DNA of 58,758 bases from Hylemonella gracilis ATCC 19624. Its GTDB lineage: Bacteria; Pseudomonadota; Gammaproteobacteria; Burkholderiales; Burkholderiaceae_C. This document shows positions 10,956 through 18,865 of the stretch, in pieces. Numbering within the stretch: the first letter of the stretch is position 1; each line of letters opens with the position of its first letter. The stretch covers positions 1-58,758 of the forward strand of contig NZ_AEGR01000055.1 of assembly GCF_000211835.1 (NCBI RefSeq), in the 5' to 3' direction. A model generated the notes under the pieces. The model was not told the origin of the DNA. It did not search any database and saw only the letters and a program-made list of their open reading frames with translations. The translations under genes and the position numbers were made by a program.

Positions 10956-11927
10956 TCAGGGCAAGCCCAGCTGGAACAACGCCGCACCGTTGCCCCAGGC
11001 AATGCGGCGCGCGACGTCCGGGGGAAGGTCGGCCAGCCAGCTGCGGTAGTCCCGCATCAGCTCACCATAACTGGCCCAGCGCTCATTGACCCAGGTGTCG
11101 GAGCCGATCAAAAAGCGATCCGGAAACTTCAGCATGAGCTCCCGCCATTCGGGGCAAAGCTGACTGGCACCCGAAAGCGCAGGCGCAGACGCCTCCGTGA
11201 GCGACCCCGCACCCCCTCCCTGACGCGGGGCCTCGTTGCAAACCAAACCAGGCCGGTAGGACAGCTCGCCCATCAAGCCCGGGTACTTCTCCAGCAAAGC
11301 GCGGACCCGTGCTGGCGAGGGTCCGCCGATGCCGGTGTGCGCCCAGATCAGTCGGGCGCGCGGCGCATGGGCCATCAGCAAATCCACCGCCGTGTCGTCC
11401 ATATGGGCCAACACCGCCAGGCCATGCAGCTGCGCGTACTGCATGAGCTTCTTGGCAACTGGGCCATTGGCGTTGGCGCTGTTGTACAGATGGAACTCAC
11501 CAATGCCCCGGTAAGGCCCCGCAGCGGTGCCGCGGGCATGCTCCTCCTGCACCATGGCGTAGATGCTTTCATCTTCGTGCCAGGTGCCGTAGTCCATGCG
11601 ATTGCGATAGAGGCGGATGAAGGGCACGACGGCGACGCGCTCGCGCGCATCCGACTCCGCATGGGCACGCGCCAACATCTGGGTGCCTTCGTTCGGGCGG
11701 CTGTTGGCGATGACCGCGCGCACGCCGCTACCGCGCATGCGTGCCAACACGTCATTCAAGGGGTACGGTCCCTCATAGGCTTCGACGTTGTAATGCAGGT
11801 GGGCGTCGAACAGGGGCCCGTCATAGCCCGCGGCCGGGGAAGCCCCGGAAGCGCGCGCGGTCGAGGCAAAACCCAGCATGGCGCACAAGGCCAGCGGCGA
11901 CAGACACTTCATCAGCACGTGCGGCAT
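10956..11927 (-). CDS. Exported amidohydrolase (Amidohydro_2, TIM-barrel)
   Basis: This 323-residue protein begins with a signal peptide (from [20 protein letters not shown] to about TARAS). The mature part is a metal-dependent amidohydrolase-like TIM barrel: [12 protein letters not shown] gives the HxH metal motif, WAHTGIGG a third ligand His and [12 protein letters not shown] the barrel-end Asp. An alternative start is the Met at 11912, five residues in; the longer frame back to 12254 runs through the next gene and is spurious. Substrate unknown. A divergent paralogue lies at 23140-24189. The gene follows the dienelactone hydrolase by 20 bases. Confidence 0.78.
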   Translation of the reverse strand: MPHVLMKCLSPLALCAMLGFASTARASGASPAAGYDGPLFDAHLHYNVEAYEGPYPLNDVLARMRGSGVRAVIANSRPNEGTQMLARAHAESDARERVAVVPFIRLYRNRMDYGTWHEDESIYAMVQEEHARGTAAGPYRGIGEFHLYNSANANGPVAKKLMQYAQLHGLAVLAHMDDTAVDLLMAHAPRARLIWAHTGIGGPSPARVRALLEKYPGLMGELSYRPGLVCNEAPRQGGGAGSLTEASAPALSGASQLCPEWRELMLKFPDRFLIGSDTWVNERWASYGELMRDYRSWLADLPPDVARRIAWGNGAALFQLGLP

Positions 11928-11947
11928 GGCCTGTCTCCCGATCGGTG

Positions 11948-12637
11948 TCAGCCGAGGTGCTGACCGAGAAAATCGAGCGTGCGCTCGCGCGCCTGGCGAG
12001 CGGCCTCGGCATGGTAAGCCGCGCGGTGATCGCAGTTGAAGCCGTGACGCGCCGGATAGATGTGCACGATCACCTCGGGATTCGCCTTCTGCAAGGCCGC
12101 CACGCCCTCCAGGGGCACATGGGCATCGTTGTCGCTCAGGTGCGCCATCACGGGCACCTGGGGTTTGGAAGCCAGTTCCTGCGGCTGAGTCATGCCGCCG
12201 CCGTAATACGGCACGGCGGCGCTCAGGCCCTTGAGTTTGCTCGCGGCGCGCCACGCCAGCAGGCCGCCCCAGCAGTAACCAACGATGCCCACCTTGGCGC
12301 CGCTGTCGCGGGCGACGTAGTCCACCGCGGCCTGCAAGTCCTGCAACACACCGGGCGCGGGCAAAGCTTCCACCGCGGCTTTGAGGCCCATGCCCTGCTT
12401 CATGTCCGCCTCCGTGTAACCCAGTTCAACGCCGGGCTGCACGCGGTGGAAGGTCGCGGGCGCGATGGCGAGGTAGCCCGCTGCCGCATAGCCATCGGTC
12501 ACCTCGCGGATGTGGCGGTTGACGCCAAAGATTTCCTGCACGACCACGACCGCGCCACGGACCTTGGCCGACGGACGGGCCAGGTAGGCGGGAATGGATT
12601 GGCCATCGGCGGCCTGAAGATCGATGATCTGTCCCAC
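11948..12637 (-). CDS. Dienelactone hydrolase family protein
   Basis: This 229-residue alpha/beta hydrolase has the Cys-type triad of dienelactone hydrolases: the nucleophile in [10 protein letters not shown], the acid in LSDNDAHVP and the His in [26 protein letters not shown] is the conserved N-terminal motif. I chose a GTG start at 12637 because AAGGAG lies seven bases upstream and the protein then begins at the usual family N-terminus ([13 protein letters not shown]). The upstream ATG at 12760 would overlap the divergent SDR gene. The family hydrolyses dienelactone in chlorocatechol degradation, but with no catechol genes nearby the real substrate is unknown. Confidence 0.88.
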   Translation of the reverse strand: MGQIIDLQAADGQSIPAYLARPSAKVRGAVVVVQEIFGVNRHIREVTDGYAAAGYLAIAPATFHRVQPGVELGYTEADMKQGMGLKAAVEALPAPGVLQDLQAAVDYVARDSGAKVGIVGYCWGGLLAWRAASKLKGLSAAVPYYGGGMTQPQELASKPQVPVMAHLSDNDAHVPLEGVAALQKANPEVIVHIYPARHGFNCDHRAAYHAEAARQARERTLDFLGQHLG

Positions 12638-12719
12638 GGGACGACTCCTTGTATTTCCGGTAGAAGGTCTGACCACGGCAATGGTATCTTGTCGCCCTCG
12701 CAGATGCAGGGGGCTCCAC

Positions 12720-13481
12720 GTGACACAAATATTGCTGGTGACGGGCGGCGGGCGCGGCATTGGCGCCGCGACGGCCTTGCTGGCCGGACAGCGCGGCTAT
12801 GCCGTGGCCGTGAACTACACGTCCGACGCGACGTCGGCGACCGCCGTCGTTGAGCGCATCCGCGCCGGTGGCGGACAAGCTTTGGCCGTGCAGGCCGATG
12901 TGTCCGACGAAGCCCAGGTGTTGGCCATGTACGCCCGCGTCGACCGCGAACTGGGCCCGCTCACGGCCCTGGTGAACAACGCGGGCGTGGTGGACAGCAC
13001 TCAGCGGCTTGCCGAACAAAGCCTGGCGCGTTGGCAACGCATGTTCGCCATCAATGTGTTTGGTACCTTGCTTTGCTCGCGCGAGGCTGTCAAACGCATG
13101 AGCACGAAACATGGCGGCCAATACGGCGGAGGCCAAGGCGGCGCCATCGTCAACCTCAGCAGCGTGGCGGCGCAACTCGGCGGAGCCGGCCAGTACGTGG
13201 ACTACGCGGCGGCCAAGGGCGCGGTGGACTCGTTCACCCGTGGCCTGGCGCGCGAGGTGGCGACCGAGGGCATCCGCGTCAACGCGGTGCGCCCCGGCGT
13301 CATCGAGACCGACATCCACGCCAGCGGCGGCCAGCCGGACCGTGCCCAGCGCATGGCGGGCATGATTCCCATGCAACGGCCCGGCACGGCCCAGGAGATC
13401 GCCCAGGCCATCCTCTGGCTGCTTTCAAACGGAGCCAGCTACGCCACCAGCGCCGTGCTCGACGTTTCGGGAGGTCGCTGA
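12720..13481 (+). CDS. SDR family oxidoreductase
   Basis: This 253-residue classical short-chain dehydrogenase/reductase has the nucleotide-binding motif TGGGRGIG near the N-terminus, NNAG in the fourth strand, the catalytic Ser in IVNLSSVAAQ and the YxxxK motif in YVDYAAAKGAVD. The C-terminal AVLDVSGGR is typical of the FabG-like group. A GTG at 12720 (VTQILLVTGGG) gives the proper length; the in-frame ATG at 12624 would overlap the start of the divergent hydrolase. A YgfF/glucose dehydrogenase-like function is possible but unproven. marC follows 17 bases after the stop. Confidence 0.88.
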   Translation: MTQILLVTGGGRGIGAATALLAGQRGYAVAVNYTSDATSATAVVERIRAGGGQALAVQADVSDEAQVLAMYARVDRELGPLTALVNNAGVVDSTQRLAEQSLARWQRMFAINVFGTLLCSREAVKRMSTKHGGQYGGGQGGAIVNLSSVAAQLGGAGQYVDYAAAKGAVDSFTRGLAREVATEGIRVNAVRPGVIETDIHASGGQPDRAQRMAGMIPMQRPGTAQEIAQAILWLLSNGASYATSAVLDVSGGR

Positions 13482-13498
13482 CACCAGCGCGCAACACC

Positions 13499-14125
13499 AT
13501 GGATTTCAAAGCCCTCATCACCCTGCTGGCCGTGGTCAACCCGCTGTCGGCCCTGCCCTTTTTCATCCACTACACCGAGGGCTACACCAAGGAGCAGCGC
13601 CGCCGCACCATCATGATCGCGGCGCGCACGGTCTTCATCGTGATCGCGGCCAGCGCCCTGCTGGGCTTGCACTTGCTGGCCTTCTTCGGAATTTCACTGG
13701 CCAGCTTCCAGGTCGGCGGCGGCATGCTGCTGCTGACCTCGGCGCTGTCCATGCTCAACGCCCAGCCGGCGGAGGCGCGCTCGAACGCCAGTGAGATCGA
13801 GGACTCGGCCGCGCGCGCCAGCATCGCCGTGGTGCCGCTGACGATCCCGCTGCTCACGGGCCCGGCCACCATGTCGACCGTGGTGATCTACGCCGACAAG
13901 GCCCACACGGTGCTGCAGCACGCCACGCTGATCTTCTACGGCGCCGTGGTCGCCCTGGCCGTGCTGCTGTGTTTCACGCTGGCCGAGCGCATCGCCCGCC
14001 GCCTGGGCAAAACCGGCATCAACGTGATGACCCGCTTGATGGGTCTGGTGCTGGCCGCCATCGCCGTGGAGATCATGTCCGACGGCCTGGTGCAGTTGTT
14101 TCCGGCGCTGGCCGGACGCTCATGA
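13499..14125 (+). CDS. MarC family integral membrane protein
   Basis: This 208-residue protein has six hydrophobic helices. The motifs are typical of MarC/UPF0056: VVNPLSALPFFIHYT at the start, FQVGGGMLLLTSALSMLNAQ in the middle and AVVPLTIPLLTGPATMSTVVI in the second half; the latter mirrors the first repeat (NP...P, P...GP). MarC was once linked to multiple antibiotic resistance, but that role was not supported and the function remains uncertain. It is 17 bases downstream of the SDR gene and converges on the TRAP operon. Confidence 0.88.
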   Translation: MDFKALITLLAVVNPLSALPFFIHYTEGYTKEQRRRTIMIAARTVFIVIAASALLGLHLLAFFGISLASFQVGGGMLLLTSALSMLNAQPAEARSNASEIEDSAARASIAVVPLTIPLLTGPATMSTVVIYADKAHTVLQHATLIFYGAVVALAVLLCFTLAERIARRLGKTGINVMTRLMGLVLAAIAVEIMSDGLVQLFPALAGRS

Positions 14126-14152
14126 GAACGTCCGGTCGCGTACGGTAGGCGC

Positions 14153-15478
14153 TCACCAACCGATCGCCTTGGGCAACCAGAGCGCGATCTGCGGATAGAA
14201 GAAGACCAAGGCCAGCGTGATCGCCTGCATCGCGATGAAGGGCACCACGCCCTTGTAGATGTCCTTGATCGTCACCTCGGGCGGCGCCACGCCCTTGAGG
14301 TAGAAGAGCGCCCAGCCGAAAGGCGGCGTCAGGAAGGACGACTGCAGGTTGACCGTGATCAACATGGCCAGCCAGACTGGGTCCACGCCCTGGGACAGCA
14401 GCACCGGCATGAAGAGCGGCACGGCGATGTAGCTGATCTCGATCCATTCGATGAAGAAGCCGAGCACGAAGATCAGCGCCATCATGAACCAGATGTCGCT
14501 GTTCACGCCACCGGGCAGCAACTCGAACAGGTCGGAGATCAGGTCCTCGCCGTGCAGGCCGCGGAAGGCCAGCGCGAAGACCTGCGCCGTCATCAGGATG
14601 AGCATCATCATCGCCGTGATCTTGCTGGTCTCCAGCGCCACCGCCTTGAGCATCTTCAGCGTGAGGCGCCGCGCCCCGGCCGCGATCAGCACGGCGCCCA
14701 CCGCGCCCATGGACGCCGCTTCCGTCGGCGCGGCGATGCCCCCGACGATGGAGCCCAGCACCGCCACCACCAGCAAGATGGGCGGCACCACGACCTTCCA
14801 GAAGCGTTTCCACAGCTCACCCCGCGAGACGGCGTCGCGCTCTTCCTGTGGAATGGGCGGCATCAGCGCGGGGTTCATCCAGCCACGCACCAGCAGGTAG
14901 ATGATGTACACCGCCGCCAGCAGCATGCCCGGCCCCACGGCCGCCGCGAACAGGGTGCCGACCGAGAGCTGCATGATGTCCGACAGCAGGATCAGGATCA
15001 GGCTGGGCGGGATGATTTGCCCCAGCGTGCCCGAGGCGCAGATCGCGCCGGCGGCGATGCTCTTGTCGTAGCCGCGCTTGATCAGGGTGGGCAGCGTCAG
15101 CAAGCCCAGCGTGATGACGGTGGCGCCCACGATGCCCGTGGTCGCGCCCATGAGCACGCCGAAGAGGATGATGCCCACGCCCATGCCGCCGCGCACGCCA
15201 CCGGCGATGTGGCCCATCACGTCGAGCAGGTCGTCGGCGAGGCGCGATTTTTCCAGCATCACGCCCATGAAGACGAAGAGCGGGATCGACATCCACTGGT
15301 ACCCCGCCACCACGCCGTAAAAACGCGCGGGCAGCAGGGCGAACAGGCCATCGCCGAAACCCAGGTAGCCGAAGACGAAGCCCGTCACGGCCAAGGTCGT
15401 GGCCACGGGTACGCCAATCATCAGCAGGATGAAGAAGCCAGCCAGCATCAGCAAGGCATAGGTCTGCGGTTCAAACAT
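14153..15478 (-). CDS. dctM: TRAP transporter large permease (DctM-like)
   Basis: This 441-residue protein has about 12 membrane helices and is the large, ion-coupled subunit of a tripartite ATP-independent periplasmic transporter. Conserved features include PLFVFMGVMLEKSRLADDLL near the N-terminus and GTLGQIIPPSLILILLSD in the first half, with matching motifs in the second half. The start at 15478 overlaps the end of the small permease by eight bases, which implies translational coupling. It is the last gene of a P-Q-M operon. FVLGFFIEWIEISYIAVPL fits the mannitol/chloroaromatic (FcbT3-like) subgroup. Confidence 0.92.
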   Translation of the reverse strand: MFEPQTYALLMLAGFFILLMIGVPVATTLAVTGFVFGYLGFGDGLFALLPARFYGVVAGYQWMSIPLFVFMGVMLEKSRLADDLLDVMGHIAGGVRGGMGVGIILFGVLMGATTGIVGATVITLGLLTLPTLIKRGYDKSIAAGAICASGTLGQIIPPSLILILLSDIMQLSVGTLFAAAVGPGMLLAAVYIIYLLVRGWMNPALMPPIPQEERDAVSRGELWKRFWKVVVPPILLVVAVLGSIVGGIAAPTEAASMGAVGAVLIAAGARRLTLKMLKAVALETSKITAMMMLILMTAQVFALAFRGLHGEDLISDLFELLPGGVNSDIWFMMALIFVLGFFIEWIEISYIAVPLFMPVLLSQGVDPVWLAMLITVNLQSSFLTPPFGWALFYLKGVAPPEVTIKDIYKGVVPFIAMQAITLALVFFYPQIALWLPKAIGW

Positions 15479-16025
15479 GGCCGCCCTCCCCCATCCCGTT
15501 CGTGCCACCGCTCACGGCCTCTTGACGCTGATGGAACAGCCGCAGCAGGGCCCCCACCGATTGCAAGGCAACCAGCGCATAGCCCAGTGGTATCAGCGAC
15601 TTGATGGCCCAGCGCCAGGGGATGCCCCCCGGATCGGGCGAGGTTTCGTTGATGCTCCAGGACTGCGCGACATACGCGATCGACAGCTTGATGAAAAGCA
15701 GGGACACGACCAGCATCAACAGCACCGAGACCACATCGACCACGAATTTCGCCCGCGGCGAATAACCGGCATAGAACAGGTCAACCCGCACGTTGTCGCC
15801 GCGCTGCAAGGCATAGCTCATGCCCAGCAGTATCAGCGCCGCCAGCAAGTGCCACTCCAGTTCCTGCGCCCAGACGGAGCCGAAGCTGAACAGGTAGCGC
15901 AGCGCGACGTTGGTCGCGACCAGTCCGATCATGAGCAGCGTCACCCAGAGCGTGACACGCCCGATGAAATCGGTCCACGCCTCGATGGCGCCCATCAAGG
16001 CGACCTTTGCTTTTTTCACGCACAC
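15471..16025 (-). CDS. dctQ: TRAP transporter small permease (DctQ-like)
   Basis: This 184-residue protein has four membrane helices and is the small subunit that couples the binding protein to DctM. The region SVWAQELEWHLLAALILLGMSY contains the conserved QELxWHL motif of the family. I use the GTG at 16025, preceded by CAGGAG; a second GTG lies two codons on. It starts nine bases after the dctP stop and overlaps dctM by eight bases, so P, Q and M form one tight operon. Confidence 0.88.
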   Translation of the reverse strand: MCVKKAKVALMGAIEAWTDFIGRVTLWVTLLMIGLVATNVALRYLFSFGSVWAQELEWHLLAALILLGMSYALQRGDNVRVDLFYAGYSPRAKFVVDVVSVLLMLVVSLLFIKLSIAYVAQSWSINETSPDPGGIPWRWAIKSLIPLGYALVALQSVGALLRLFHQRQEAVSGGTNGMGEGGHV

Positions 16026-16034
16026 CGCTCCTGG

Positions 16035-17129
16035 TCAGCCACGGATCTTGGTGTGGTACTGCTCTTCGCTGACCTCCACCCAGCGGTCGTACTTGGCCTT
16101 GAAGGCGAAGTAGGAGTCGTGCACCTTCTTGACCAGCGGGTCCTTGGCCACGGCCTCGGCCAGCACCTTCTCGGTCTCGACGCGCAGGGCCTTGATCACC
16201 GGGTCGGGCAGAGGCTTGGCGATGACCTTCTGGTTCTTGACCAGGTCTTCCATGGCCTCGGAGTTGGCCTTCTGGCACCAGCCTTCGCTGATGACGTTGC
16301 AGGCCGCCGAGGCGTTCTGCACGATGGCCTGCAGGTCCTTGGGCAGCTTGTCCCAGGCGGCCTTGTTGATCAGCAACTCGGACACCGTCGACGATTCGTG
16401 CCAGCCCGTGGTGTAGTAGTACTTGGCGGCTTTTTGCAAGCCCAGACGCCGGTCCTGGTAAGGGCCGACGAACTCGGCCGCGTCGATCACGCCGCGCTCC
16501 AGCGCGGGGAAGATCTCACCCCCCGGCAGCACCTTCACGTCCACGCCCAGGTTGGCGTAGACCTTGCCGGCCAGGCCGGGGATGCGCATTTTCAAGCCCT
16601 TGAAGTCGGCGACGGTGTTGATCTCCTTCTTGAACCATCCCGTCATCTGCACGCCGGTGTTGCCGCAAGGCATGGCCACCATGCCGAAGGGCGCGTAGAC
16701 CTCGTTCCACAGGTCGATGCCGCCGCCGTCATAGAGCCAGCCGTTCATGCCCTGAAAGTTCATGCCGAAGGGCACGGCCGTGAAGTACTGGGCCGCGAAG
16801 GTCTTGCCCGTCCAGAAGTAGCTGTTGGCGTGGTTCATTTCCACCGTGCCCGCGCGCACGGCGTCGAAACCCTCGAAGGCCGGAATGAGTTCTCCCGCAC
16901 CGAAAACCTGGATGTTCAGGCGCCCGCCCGACATCTCGCGGATGCGCTTGGCCAAGTCGGTCGCGCTCCCCGGGCCGTCCATGTAGAAGGGCGCGCCCTT
17001 GGCATAGGCGCTGGTCATCTTCCAGTTGAAGGACTGCTGGGCCTTGGCGACCATGGGGAAAGCCAGCGTGCCGGCCGCGGCGGCGCCCGTGACACTCTTG
17101 GAGACGAAGGAACGACGGTCCAGTTTCAT
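16035..17129 (-). CDS. dctP: TRAP transporter periplasmic solute-binding protein (DctP-like)
   Basis: This 364-residue protein captures the substrate of the TRAP system in the periplasm. It starts at 17129 with a twin-arginine signal, MKLDRRSFVSKSV, followed by an Ala-rich core ending at VAKAQQ. Mature motifs include FNWKMTSAY, GGRLNIQVFGAGELIPAFEG and FKGLKMRIPGLAGKVYANLG, the last holding the conserved Arg that usually clamps the ligand carboxylate. The sequence resembles the FcbT1/mannitol-chloroaromatic subfamily (COG4663), which takes up 2-oxo acids or aromatic acids; the true ligand cannot be read from sequence. A perfect palindrome lies about 60 bases upstream. Confidence 0.9.
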   Translation of the reverse strand: MKLDRRSFVSKSVTGAAAAGTLAFPMVAKAQQSFNWKMTSAYAKGAPFYMDGPGSATDLAKRIREMSGGRLNIQVFGAGELIPAFEGFDAVRAGTVEMNHANSYFWTGKTFAAQYFTAVPFGMNFQGMNGWLYDGGGIDLWNEVYAPFGMVAMPCGNTGVQMTGWFKKEINTVADFKGLKMRIPGLAGKVYANLGVDVKVLPGGEIFPALERGVIDAAEFVGPYQDRRLGLQKAAKYYYTTGWHESSTVSELLINKAAWDKLPKDLQAIVQNASAACNVISEGWCQKANSEAMEDLVKNQKVIAKPLPDPVIKALRVETEKVLAEAVAKDPLVKKVHDSYFAFKAKYDRWVEVSEEQYHTKIRG

Positions 17130-17189
17130 GGGGATACTCCAGTGCAATGGGTTGAAAGAGACGAAGGAATGCAATTCAGGAAATGCTTA

Positions 17190-17201
17190 CTTGCATGCAA
17201 G
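17190..17201. promoter_or_regulatory. Perfect 12-bp palindrome CTTGCATGCAAG upstream of the TRAP operon
   Basis: CTTGCATGCAAG is a perfect palindrome 61-72 bases upstream of the dctP start. It has the shape of the CTTGTATACAAG-type operators bound by FCD-class GntR regulators, which often control TRAP operons. No GntR gene lies in the window, so the regulator would act from elsewhere. Confidence 0.4.
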
Positions 17202-17257
17202 GCGCATGCCCGATTCAGCATGCCCATCGCCCCGCATCCCGCCCGTTCCCGCAAAGC

Positions 17258-17284
17258 TGTCACAAATCGTTAGCCTCGCCCGTC
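17258..17284 (+). promoter_or_regulatory. ECF41-type promoter of the sigma factor gene
   Basis: TGTCACA (17258-17264), a 16-base spacer and CGTC (17281-17284) lie just upstream of the ATG at 17294. This matches the TGTCACA / CGTC promoter described for ECF41 sigma factors, so the sigma factor probably activates its own gene. The same arrangement recurs before the partner gene. Confidence 0.8.
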
Positions 17285-17293
17285 TAGAGCCTC

Positions 17294-18223
17294 ATGGACG
17301 ACACCACCCGCTTTTTCAATCGCCTGCGCCCCCGCTTGCAAGCCATCGCCTACCGCATGCTCGGCACCGTGGCCGAAGCCGAGGAGCTGGTGCAAGACGT
17401 GTGGCTGCGCTGGCATGAGGCCGAGACCGACTCGCTCGACAGCGCGGAAGCCTGGCTGGTCACGGTGACCACGCGCCTGGCCATCGACCGCCTGCGCACA
17501 GCCAAGGTGCAGCGCGCGCACTACACCGGCTTCTGGCTGCCCGAACCGCAACTGACCGCGTCCATCACCCCCGAAGACGGACCCGCCAGCCCCGAGGAAT
17601 TGCTGGAACGCGCCGACGACATTTCCATGGCCTTCCTCGCGCTGCTGGAGCGCCTGGCGCCCGAAGCCCGCGCCGCTTTTCTGCTGCGCGAGGTCTTCGA
17701 CGCCGACTACGCCGACGTCGCACAGGCTCTGGGCAAGAGCGAAGCCGCCTGTCGGCAAATCGTGTCGCGCGCCAAAGCGCAACTCAAAGACGGCCGGGTG
17801 CGCCAGGCCGTCTCGCCCGACACGCACTACAAGTTGCTCAGCGGTTTTGCCGAGGCCGCGCGATGCGGTGACTTCGCCACCCTGCAGGCGCTGCTGGCCG
17901 ACGACGTCGAGCTGATCGGTGATGGCGGCGGCAAAGTGCCGAGCTTTGGCAAGGTGTTGACTGGCGGCGTGCGCATCGCTCAGCTCTACTGGGCCATCTG
18001 GCTGCGCGGGCAGAAGGGCGAACTGTCAATACACATGGAACTGGCCCATATCAACGGTCAGTGGGGCCTGCTGCGCTTCATCGACGGGCAACTCGAATCC
18101 GCGCAGAGCATCGAAAGCGATGGCGAGCGCATCACACGCATCCATGCGCAGCGCAACCCGGACAAGCTGCAACGCCTGGCCGAAGCCTGGGCTGTCACAA
18201 AAGCGGGAGGCAACGCGTCTTGA
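17294..18223 (+). CDS. ECF41-family RNA polymerase sigma factor with C-terminal SnoaL-like domain
   Basis: This 309-residue protein has sigma regions 2 and 4 in its first 170 residues (LQAIAYRMLGTVAEAEELVQ and ALGKSEAACRQIVSRAKAQL) and a SnoaL/NTF2-like extension in the remainder. The family signatures GFWLPEP after region 2, DGGGKV in the extension and NPDKL near the C-terminus are all present, which places it in ECF41 (SigJ-like). In this family the extension, rather than an anti-sigma factor, controls activity. As expected, no anti-sigma gene is adjacent. The partner AhpD-like gene follows 49 bases downstream. The stop is TGA at 18221-18223. Confidence 0.93.
   Translation: MDDTTRFFNRLRPRLQAIAYRMLGTVAEAEELVQDVWLRWHEAETDSLDSAEAWLVTVTTRLAIDRLRTAKVQRAHYTGFWLPEPQLTASITPEDGPASPEELLERADDISMAFLALLERLAPEARAAFLLREVFDADYADVAQALGKSEAACRQIVSRAKAQLKDGRVRQAVSPDTHYKLLSGFAEAARCGDFATLQALLADDVELIGDGGGKVPSFGKVLTGGVRIAQLYWAIWLRGQKGELSIHMELAHINGQWGLLRFIDGQLESAQSIESDGERITRIHAQRNPDKLQRLAEAWAVTKAGGNAS
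18193..18219 (+). promoter_or_regulatory. ECF41-type promoter of the AhpD-like gene, inside the sigma gene
   Basis: A second TGTCACA (18193-18199), 16-base spacer and CGTC (18216-18219) lies within the last codons of the sigma gene, 54 bases upstream of the partner start. Motifs and spacing are identical to the promoter at 17258, which supports direct control of the partner gene by the sigma factor. Confidence 0.8.
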
Positions 18224-18272
18224 GGGGTGAATGCATCACTTTCATTCAACCCTCAATACGGAGTACCTCACC

Positions 18273-18752
18273 ATGAGCCAACGCCTCGACTGCGCCCAAC
18301 AAGCGCCCGAACTGTTCAAGAAGTACCTGGACTTCAGCCTCGCGCTGAAAAAAGGCAGCCTGGAACCCGGCCTGCAGCACCTCGTCACCCTGCGCGCCTC
18401 TCAGCTCAACGGCTGCGCCTTTTGCGTGGACATGCACGTCAAGGAAGCGCGTCTCCACGGCGAGCGCGAATTGCGCCTGCACCACGTCGCCATCTGGCAT
18501 GAATCGCCGCTGTTCTCCGCGCGCGAGCGCGCCGCCCTGGCCTGGACCGAAGTGCTCACGCGCCTGCCGGCCCAAGGCGTGAGCGAGGCCGACTACCAGG
18601 CCGTGCGCGCCGAGTTCAACGAACAGGAAACGGCCGACCTGAGTTTCGCCATCGTCGGCATCAACGGCTGGAACCGCCTGTGCATTGGTTTCGCCGCCGT
18701 GCCGGGTTCGCAGGACAAAGCCTACGGCCTGGACAAGGCGGGTCTGGCCTGA
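18273..18752 (+). CDS. Carboxymuconolactone decarboxylase/AhpD-like protein (ECF41 partner)
   Basis: This 159-residue protein belongs to the AhpD-like, carboxymuconolactone-decarboxylase fold. The redox motif CxxC with the downstream His is seen in NGCAFCVDMHVKEARLHGE, and RERAALAWTEVLTRLP is the conserved helix. It is the typical partner in ECF41 loci, where the target gene encodes a carboxymuconolactone decarboxylase, oxidoreductase or epimerase (COE). The start is the ATG at 18273 because the 14 upstream residues lie in the promoter spacer region. A peroxidase-type role in oxidative stress is plausible but not shown. Confidence 0.9.
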   Translation: MSQRLDCAQQAPELFKKYLDFSLALKKGSLEPGLQHLVTLRASQLNGCAFCVDMHVKEARLHGERELRLHHVAIWHESPLFSARERAALAWTEVLTRLPAQGVSEADYQAVRAEFNEQETADLSFAIVGINGWNRLCIGFAAVPGSQDKAYGLDKAGLA

Positions 18753-18865
18753 GGGAAAGCCCTCTGAGCCGGCGCCCGTCGCCACGGCACCTGCGTTGAT
18801 CCAGGTCAAAGCGCCCGCCCGCGCAGGCCCTAGCATGGTTGTTCATCCACGATGGAGGAGACGCC

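Noticed and set aside
11928-12254. In-frame 5' extension of the amidohydrolase
   Set aside because: It would lie entirely antisense-free but inside the dienelactone hydrolase gene in another frame, and the extension is Arg-rich and non-conserved. A signal peptide starts at 11927.
12638-12760. ATG-started extension of the dienelactone hydrolase
   Set aside because: It crosses the divergent SDR start and has no conserved residues. The GTG at 12637 has AAGGAG at ideal spacing.
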